The notes below the pieces were generated by a model. The model searched no databases. It was not told the DNA's origin and saw only the letters and a list, made by a program, of their open reading frames with translations. DNA of 43,480 bases. It comes from a virus. The stretch's first letter is position 1. The number at the start of each line of letters is the position of its first letter. The position numbers were made by a program, and so were the translations under genes. Shown piece after piece: positions 38,471-43,480 of the stretch. The stretch is from positions 1 through 43,480 of the IMG/VR virus record IMGVR_UViG_3300010403_000030; one strand, given 5' to 3'.

Positions 38471-38659
38471 ATGAGCCCAGAGCTTGAGCAGGATATTCGA
38501 GACTTCCTCCTACGCTGCATCCGCGAGCACGAGGAAGAGTGGCTGGCGATAGAGGCTGAGAGCTTGCTGAGGCGGATAAGAGAAGAGCCGATGAAGGAAA
38601 TCCAGGATCGCGTCGATCTTCACCAGCGGCTCCAGAAGTTAGTAGATGGGGAGCCATGA
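38471..38659 (+). CDS. Small acidic helical protein
   Basis: A 62-residue Glu-rich helical protein (LEQDIRDFLLRCIREHEEEW). It is the last rightward gene before the terminator. Could be a small accessory or excisionase-size protein; no motif supports a choice. Confidence 0.62.
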   Translation: MSPELEQDIRDFLLRCIREHEEEWLAIEAESLLRRIREEPMKEIQDRVDLHQRLQKLVDGEP

Positions 38660-38683
38660 ACCTGTAAGGCCAACAGACATAAC

Positions 38684-38717
38684 AAAGCCCCGAGAGCATT
38701 ATGCCCTCGGGGCTTTT
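38684..38717. terminator. Bidirectional intrinsic terminator at the convergent junction
   Basis: AAAGCCCCGAG and CTCGGGGCTTT form an 11-bp stem around an 11-base loop, with TTTTG on the + strand and a short T run on the minus strand. It separates the rightward early/integrase genes from the leftward late/lysis operon. Confidence 0.88.
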
Positions 38718-38783
38718 GTCTTTGTTGCATGTGAGATGCGCGACAGTCGATCCTTACCCAGTTCAGGTTAGAGTCTAGGATTA

Positions 38784-38809
38784 TTGACCATTTGCGTGGT
38801 ATGGTACAA
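38784..38809. other. Candidate recombinase core-type site
   Basis: TTGACCAT and ATGGTACAA form imperfect inverted arms (one inserted base) around a nine-base spacer, in the only non-coding stretch near the integrase. Its size is that of a tyrosine recombinase core, but no attachment sequence can be proven from the phage alone. Confidence 0.25.
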
Positions 38810-38836
38810 CATCGTTGACCTTACCGGCTGGCATTA

Positions 38837-39031
38837 CTACGAGGAGCTACCGTTGCGGGGCTTGGGGATCTCGACCCGGATGCAGTCCGAGGCGAACAGG
38901 CCCGACTGACGAACCTGAGCGACGGCCTGAGAGCAGGCCTCGGCGCTGTCGAAGACGCCGAAGCGCGGAGCCCCGTCTGCCCCGAAGGCGCAGGCGAGGT
39001 ACACGATGAGGGCGGTGACCATGTCAGCCAC
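38837..39031 (-). CDS. Small protein, possibly exported
   Basis: A 64-residue protein with a hydrophobic start (VTALIVYLACAFGADG) and three Cys. The GTG at 39031 overlaps the upstream stop; ATG at 39022 is an alternative. It is the last late gene. Function unknown; perhaps periplasmic. Confidence 0.55.
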   Translation of the reverse strand: MADMVTALIVYLACAFGADGAPRFGVFDSAEACSQAVAQVRQSGLFASDCIRVEIPKPRNGSSS

Positions 39032-39158
39032 CGATCTTCGAGCCGAGGCTCGTCATCAGCGAGCCGAGGCCGCGCCGGATGTACCCGCCGAACACGATGC
39101 CAGCAGCCAGACCACCGAGGCCAGAGAGGAACACGGACGATACGAGGAACTCAGTCAT
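39024..39158 (-). CDS. Small membrane protein in the lysis region
   Basis: A 44-residue Gly/Leu-rich protein with one membrane helix (FLSGLGGLAAGIVFGGYI) and a short basic tail. It starts in an ATGA overlap with the lipoprotein stop. Possibly an accessory lysis or membrane protein. Confidence 0.55.
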   Translation of the reverse strand: MTEFLVSSVFLSGLGGLAAGIVFGGYIRRGLGSLMTSLGSKIGG

Positions 39159-39352
39159 GGGACATCTCCAAAGTCGCACAGGATGGTGTCGCCTGGTCCG
39201 AGGCGTGCGTGTCCACCGGACAGGATGCAGTCTTGGATCGCGTACTGCTTGGCGAGGAGCCGAGCAGCGTAGGTCGAGCAGCCGCCCAGCGCGATCAGGC
39301 AGATCAGTATGGCCAGAAACCCAAGCAGCCAGATCAGAGAATCATGCTTCAT
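39155..39352 (-). CDS. Small lipoprotein of the lysis region (possible outer-membrane spanin)
   Basis: A 65-residue protein with a lipoprotein signal (LGGC, lipidated Cys25) and a short mature part with two Cys. Size, lipidation and location fit an o-spanin, which joins inner and outer membranes at the last step of lysis. It is not nested in an Rz gene, so the role is tentative. Its start overlaps the previous gene by 11 bases. Confidence 0.58.
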   Translation of the reverse strand: MKHDSLIWLLGFLAILICLIALGGCSTYAARLLAKQYAIQDCILSGGHARLGPGDTILCDFGDVP

Positions 39353-39623
39353 CGGTGTAGCGCCCGTCCCGCCAGTGAGGTTTCCCTAGTAGGCGCACGA
39401 GCGAGTGATACTGCTCGGCCCTCTCTACATCCATCCCGGTCTCGAGCAGCCCAATCAGCAGCTTCGCGTCTGCTATCGCTCGCTGCCTCTTGGAGCCGCC
39501 GTTGTTGTAGGCCAGGTCGTGGCCAACGCATACGGCAATCTGCTCTGGCGTCTCGTGCGGAATGAGCAATCTCAAAGCTCGAGGCACAGAGCAGACGAGA
39601 TCGGGGTTCGTCTTGAGCGTCAC
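39342..39623 (-). CDS. Phospholipase A2-like / DUF1353-like lysis-region protein
   Basis: A 93-residue protein with AVCVGHDLAYNNGGSKRQRA, where His-Asp followed by Tyr, Gly-Gly and a later Ala-Asp resembles the HD...Y...AD pattern of phospholipase A2-like and DUF1353 folds. It is found in the lysis cassette. GTG start in a GTGA overlap with the holin stop. The fold assignment is tentative. Confidence 0.5.
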   Translation of the reverse strand: MTLKTNPDLVCSVPRALRLLIPHETPEQIAVCVGHDLAYNNGGSKRQRAIADAKLLIGLLETGMDVERAEQYHSLVRLLGKPHWRDGRYTDEA

Positions 39624-40075
39624 GACCCTACCTTCGTGGCCGTGGTGGTCTCCCCCTTGACCTTCTCGTACGAGCGCATGGCGCCCAGTCCGAGCATGCC
39701 GCCCAGCACCGTGAGCATCGGCATCATGTCGAGCGTTGGGAGCGGCGGGGTGGACCAGGTCATGGTGACCGTGATGAACACGGCCATCGGCTGGATGATG
39801 AAGGTGTACGCGAAGGCCGTCCCGCAGACCCAGCCAACGAACGGGCGCCAGCCGGCGACGAAGATCGAGTCGTGCTCGGCTTCCTTGGCGTTCACATTCA
39901 GCTGCGCCAGGATAGGCTGGAGCTCGTTGTTCATGATCGCCAGCGTGAGCTCCTGGTTCAGGCGCAGCGCCGTCTCTTCGGAGACCTTCTCCGGGAGGAT
40001 GCGCTGGAGGATGCCGTTCAGCAGCTTGCTGGTTGCGGCGATGGCCTCTCCGTATGGGGCTATATCGAATGCCAC
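39620..40075 (-). CDS. Holin (three-membrane-segment type)
   Basis: A 151-residue protein with a cytoplasmic helical N-terminus (residues 1-70), a characteristic RPFVGWVCGTAFAYTFII membrane entry and two further hydrophobic segments, ending in a charged tail. This is the pattern of 3TM phage holins, which form the timed inner-membrane lesions for lysis. GTG start, overlapping the DUF5675 gene by 16 bases. Confidence 0.85.
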   Translation of the reverse strand: MAFDIAPYGEAIAATSKLLNGILQRILPEKVSEETALRLNQELTLAIMNNELQPILAQLNVNAKEAEHDSIFVAGWRPFVGWVCGTAFAYTFIIQPMAVFITVTMTWSTPPLPTLDMMPMLTVLGGMLGLGAMRSYEKVKGETTTATKVGS

Positions 40076-40473
40076 GTTGGTTCTCCGTTCGTGATGGTGA
40101 TCCAGGCCGGCAGCCGCAGCTTGTCGATCAGGGCCGCGAGCGCGAGCCGGCTCGAGGAGATGTAGTCTCCGTCCAAGTTGTAGCCCACGAGGATACAGCC
40201 CTCGGTGTCACGCTCGGTGTTGCCGGCGTGGATGCGGATGCCCTCGAACCCAGGCACGTTGAGCAGGAGCGGGAGCACGACCTTGAAGCGCGGGGAGTAG
40301 GTCATGGTCATGGCGTAGCGGCCAGCCGGGATGGCTGTCTCGCCTGGGATCTTCACTCCGTCAGGGCGAACCCGGTCCTCTAGGGTGTAGCACAGGCGCT
40401 CACCGTCGATGCCGAGATGCCCGATGGTGCGCTTTTCGCCAATCAGGAAGCGGTCGATGGTGAGCTCCATCAC
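40060..40473 (-). CDS. DUF5675-family protein (putative cell-wall enzyme)
   Basis: A 137-residue protein with the family core: RTIGHLGIDGERLCYTLED, GETAIPAGRYAMTMTYSPRF, and GIRIHAGNTERDTEGCILVG (conserved His and Cys). The His...Cys arrangement suggests an L,D-transpeptidase-like active site. It occupies the endolysin slot next to the holin, and no other endolysin is visible in the lysis cassette. A GTG or ATG start overlaps the upstream stop. Confidence 0.82.
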   Translation of the reverse strand: MMELTIDRFLIGEKRTIGHLGIDGERLCYTLEDRVRPDGVKIPGETAIPAGRYAMTMTYSPRFKVVLPLLLNVPGFEGIRIHAGNTERDTEGCILVGYNLDGDYISSSRLALAALIDKLRLPAWITITNGEPTWHSI

Positions 40474-40760
40474 GGAGCCCCGCGCCGGTTGATGTACAGC
40501 TGGTTCTCAAGCCGGTCCAGGCGGCGGATGATCTCGTTGTACTGCAGGAGGAGCGTCACCTTCTGGGACGCGAGGTCGATCTCGAGCGCCTGGGTCTTGC
40601 GCTGGAGTAGGTCGATCTGCTGCGCTTGGGCCTCGGTGCCCCTGTCGATGCCCTTGAAGATGTACCCGCCCATGCTCATCGTGAGAAGGATGAGCGTACC
40701 GACTAGCCACTTGTTGGTGACGAATGCCCCGAGCTTCTGGTTGCTCGAGTCGGTGTTCAC
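40470..40760 (-). CDS. Membrane-anchored coiled-coil protein (possible inner-membrane spanin)
   Basis: A 96-residue protein with one N-terminal membrane segment (WLVGTLILLTMSMGGYIF), then a heptad coiled coil (QQIDLLQRKTQALEIDLASQ) to the end. This topology fits an i-spanin, but similar proteins precede holins with other roles. GTG start in a GTGA overlap. Confidence 0.62.
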   Translation of the reverse strand: MNTDSSNQKLGAFVTNKWLVGTLILLTMSMGGYIFKGIDRGTEAQAQQIDLLQRKTQALEIDLASQKVTLLLQYNEIIRRLDRLENQLYINRRGAP

Positions 40761-41164
40761 TGCGTTGGTCCCCTCTCGTTGTATCTGTCGATGCTCTCCA
40801 GTGCGTGGAGGAACGCTGCGATGATATAGATGCCCTGATCCATCATGATGAAATACGGAGACCGCTCGACCCCGTCCGGGTAGTGCCCAGCCGTTATTGC
40901 TACTATGGCGCTGATCCCTGACAAGATGATGAGCACCTGCTGCGGGAACACGCTCAGCAGCCCGATCACGCTGCCAGGCTTCCACAGCAGTACGGCCGGC
41001 AGCAGCGCCGCCGTGATGTACATCATCCCCCGAAGGAAGTAGTGCCCAGGTCCTACAATCTCCAGCAGCGCTGACGTGGCAGTGATGTGAAGGGCGCCAC
41101 CATTGGCGATCAGCGTCAGCCCCCAGAGGATGTGCATCATGGAGACGAACAGGACTAACATCAC
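40757..41164 (-). CDS. Polytopic membrane protein
   Basis: A 135-residue protein with about four membrane segments (LVLFVSMMHILWGLTLIA, YFLRGMMYITAALLPAVLLW, VLIILSGISAIVAIT, GIYIIAAFLHALES). It follows the giant virion protein in a GTGA/TGATG overlap at its start. It may be a second holin-like or antiholin protein; no family is certain. Confidence 0.68.
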   Translation of the reverse strand: MMLVLFVSMMHILWGLTLIANGGALHITATSALLEIVGPGHYFLRGMMYITAALLPAVLLWKPGSVIGLLSVFPQQVLIILSGISAIVAITAGHYPDGVERSPYFIMMDQGIYIIAAFLHALESIDRYNERGPTQ

Positions 41165-43480
41165 CGACCCTGACCCGCGCTCTCCCGGACCATGTCCCGT
41201 ACCGGATCCTTCAGATCCTCGAGGCTCTTGGGGTACTTCAGCTGGTCACGGTCGGTCTTCCGCATCTGGACCGCGATGTCGAGCTTGGGGTACTCCTCGA
41301 GCAGCTGCATCTCAGCCTGATGCACGAAGCTGTCGAACTTGTTCTTGATCATGTCCACCTTGCCGGCGTCGCTCGCGTCCTGGTAGTCCTCATCGCTCTT
41401 GAGAGAGTTCATCGAGTCGTGTAGCGTGTTGCCCTCGTAGTCGGTGATCTCCTTCGCGAGGATCTGGCCCAGGCGGTGGCGCTCAGAGTCGGAGAGCTTG
41501 ATGCCCTCGCGGATCATCTTCTCCTTGCTGCCGGACAGGTTGAACGGGCTGGCCCCCTGCGACCCGCCGATCACGCGCGGCACCTCGAAGTCGATGCTCG
41601 CGCCGCCGAGGCGTACGGCCTCGTGCATGATCCAGCTGTCCGTGAGGGTGGATACCCGCCACGGAGCCACAAACCCGAGCCACTGGTTCTCGTTGGGGAT
41701 CGCTTCTCCCGTGAAGACGTTCGTGGCCGCAGGACGTGGCTTGTAGCCAGCGAGCTCAGACACGTCGTGCGAGCCCCAGCCGGGGATGTTCTGGCGGAGG
41801 ATGTTGACGAGCTTCTCCCACTCGCGCATCTCGGGGTTCTCGTTGTCGGCCACAGTCTTGCTGTCGAGCTTCTCGGGCGAGGTGGAGTTCTGGATGTAGC
41901 GCCACGTAGCCGCGCCAGGGATGGCGGATCCGACCTTGCGCGCAGCCCACACCGCAGCCGCGTCGCCGTTGCCTTCCTTCACGGTCCCGGTGATCGCGTC
42001 GCCCATGTCGATCACGCCCTGGAACCACTGCTTGCTGAGCGCGCTGCGAGCCAGCGCCAGAGCCCCGGCCGAGTAGTACGACTGGATGCTGTGGTCGTCC
42101 ATGTCCGGCGCCGCCTCGATGAACGTCGCCACCGTGCTGAGGATGGTGGACAGGGGCTCGAGGTTGTCGTACGAGCGGTACTTCCCGCCAATCCAGACAC
42201 TCTTCTCCATCCAGCCTGAGGCCGTCATCTTCTTCCTGAGCTCTGGGTCGGTCGGCCCCATGCCCGTGATGTAGCCGTTCATGGCGTAGTAGCCGGTCAG
42301 GCCCATGATCCCCAGGCCGGTCACCATCTTCGCGACCGCGAGGTTCGCCTTGGCGCCACCGGAGGCGATGTCAGACCAGGTCTGCTTGGCCAGGACGTTG
42401 AGCAGCGGTGTGTGGACGGTGCTGAACTCGGCGAGACGCACCGGGGTCCTGAAGAACGGTGTCACCAGGGCCTTCGCGATGGGCGTGTTGGCTGCCGTCT
42501 CGATGGCGCTGGCGGTGGTGCCAGGCGTGAAGGCCTTGGTGAAGGTGTTCTCGTGCGCGAACTCCTGCGCGCCCTTGAGCATCTTCGTGGTGGGCTCGTT
42601 CATGAGCTTGTCGAAGGCGGCCACTCGGTCGGCCCCGGACAGGTGAGCAGTGTTTCGGGTCGCGAGGGAGCGGAGCTCGCCCTGGAACGAGAGCACCTTG
42701 TAGAACTCGTCCACGCTGGACATCAGCTTCATGTTCTTCTCGGCCAGCGAGGACATCACGCCGATGATCCCGCCGACGGTGCCCTTCCCAGCCTCGAGCG
42801 AAGCCTGGATGGTCTCGAGCGCCTCGGCGTTCTTGGTCGCACCGAAGGTGGACTTGCCCGTGTCCCACGAATCCTTGGCGTAGCCGAAGGCGCCCTTCTT
42901 GGCACCGGCCCGAAAGCTGTCGGCCACGGTGTCGAAGATGCCGCTGACCATGGCCATGGTCTCGCCACCCTGGACCATCCCCTTGCCACCGCCCAAAGCC
43001 CGGAACGGCATCGACAGGATCTCGCCAGCGCCACGGTCTACTACCGCCATCGCCAGCGCGCCCGTGTTGCCGATCATGTTGCGAAGGTGCGTGAGCGGGG
43101 AGCCCAGCAGGTTGAGGCCGTAGTAGATGTTCCACAGCGCCTCGGGCCACTTGCTCGCGGCGTTGGCCAGCTTCGTGGCCGCAGCCTTGTCGGACAGATC
43201 CATGACCATGTCCACGAACTGGGCCGGCGTGACGTTGCCACGCTTCAGGAACTCAGCACGCGCAGCCTCGAGCTCCTTGGCGAAGGTGCCGAGTTCGAAC
43301 TTCGAGGCCTGGGTGATGTCGGTCTCGATGCCCAAGGCGTTCATGCCGCGAGCGTAGGCCGTCTTCAGGTTCTCGATCTGCTGGCTGAGCTTGCTGGTCA
43401 TGATGGCCTGGTCGATCACGGCCAGCTGACTCTCGGGCGTGGGGTTGAGCTTGGCGTGCGCGCCGAGCTCGATGGTCCGC
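41161..43480 (-). CDS. Giant internal virion protein, C-terminal part
   Basis: This is the C-terminal 772 codons of the protein that begins at base 2597, read across the joined ends (codon 866 spans the junction). An internal GTG at 43419 should not be taken as a start, because the frame stays open to base 43480. The region is largely helical with several hydrophobic stretches (WNIYYGLNLLGSPLTHLRN, GLGIMGLTGYYAMNGYITG), as expected for the part of T7 gp16 that forms the ejection channel across the inner membrane. It ends in a basic, Gln-rich tail and its stop overlaps the next gene. Confidence 0.82.
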   Translation of the reverse strand, partial: RTIELGAHAKLNPTPESQLAVIDQAIMTSKLSQQIENLKTAYARGMNALGIETDITQASKFELGTFAKELEAARAEFLKRGNVTPAQFVDMVMDLSDKAAATKLANAASKWPEALWNIYYGLNLLGSPLTHLRNMIGNTGALAMAVVDRGAGEILSMPFRALGGGKGMVQGGETMAMVSGIFDTVADSFRAGAKKGAFGYAKDSWDTGKSTFGATKNAEALETIQASLEAGKGTVGGIIGVMSSLAEKNMKLMSSVDEFYKVLSFQGELRSLATRNTAHLSGADRVAAFDKLMNEPTTKMLKGAQEFAHENTFTKAFTPGTTASAIETAANTPIAKALVTPFFRTPVRLAEFSTVHTPLLNVLAKQTWSDIASGGAKANLAVAKMVTGLGIMGLTGYYAMNGYITGMGPTDPELRKKMTASGWMEKSVWIGGKYRSYDNLEPLSTILSTVATFIEAAPDMDDHSIQSYYSAGALALARSALSKQWFQGVIDMGDAITGTVKEGNGDAAAVWAARKVGSAIPGAATWRYIQNSTSPEKLDSKTVADNENPEMREWEKLVNILRQNIPGWGSHDVSELAGYKPRPAATNVFTGEAIPNENQWLGFVAPWRVSTLTDSWIMHEAVRLGGASIDFEVPRVIGGSQGASPFNLSGSKEKMIREGIKLSDSERHRLGQILAKEITDYEGNTLHDSMNSLKSDEDYQDASDAGKVDMIKNKFDSFVHQAEMQLLEEYPKLDIAVQMRKTDRDQLKYPKSLEDLKDPVRDMVRESAGQGR

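Noticed and set aside
41161-43419. A separate 752-residue protein starting at GTG 43419
   Set aside because: The frame remains open to base 43480 and joins in frame with the protein starting at 2597; no ribosome-binding site precedes the GTG.

Overview
The window looks like the complete genome of a temperate podovirus of a Gram-negative, G+C-rich bacterium, linearised at an arbitrary point. The strongest evidence is the two ends. A minus-strand reading frame runs off base 1 and an open minus-strand frame enters at base 43480. Joining the ends completes one codon (CTG) and keeps the frame, giving a single 1638-residue internal virion protein. The virion genes are of the short-tailed T7/BPP-1 type: head-tail connector portal, Bbp19-like protein, scaffold, coat, tail tubular proteins A and B, and internal core proteins. 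There is no phage RNA polymerase and no DNA polymerase. A Cro/CI-type repressor and a tyrosine integrase indicate a lysogenic cycle and host-driven transcription.

Layout. One divergent control region lies at about 25.67-25.91 kb and one convergent point at about 38.66-38.84 kb. Leftward from 25.67 kb come the repressor, an inverted-repeat-rich gap and a putative small terminase. After a terminator follow a collagen-like protein, a complete tRNA-Asp, small coupled genes, the large terminase, a set of small virion or fibre genes (15.9-20.8 kb), the portal, scaffold, coat and tail genes, and the internal virion proteins. The last of these crosses the ends. The lysis cassette follows (41.16-38.84 kb). 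Most neighbours overlap as TAATG, TGATG, ATGA or GTGA, so the late region reads as one long, translationally coupled unit of nearly 30 kb.

Rightward from 25.9 kb, early operon 1 (25.9-28.06 kb) encodes tiny cysteine-rich proteins and a Gp88-like protein, and ends at a strong terminator. Early operon 2 (28.19-37.15 kb) encodes small proteins of unknown role, an OB-fold-like protein, a secreted glycine-rich protein, a lipoprotein, a PD-(D/E)XK nuclease, an endonuclease VII, a Toprim primase/RecA-type helicase, an HNH endonuclease, and three nucleotide-metabolism genes. The integrase has its own sigma70-type promoter. A bidirectional hairpin terminator separates the early and late units.

Main points of interest: the giant virion protein carrying lytic transglycosylase, ADP-ribosyltransferase-like and GNAT-like segments; two virion proteins built from the same 20-residue repeat; the secreted Gly-rich protein in an early operon; a possible frame overlap or frameshift before the OB-fold-like gene; the nested inverted repeats beside the repressor; and structured non-coding elements near 24.4 and 31.25 kb.
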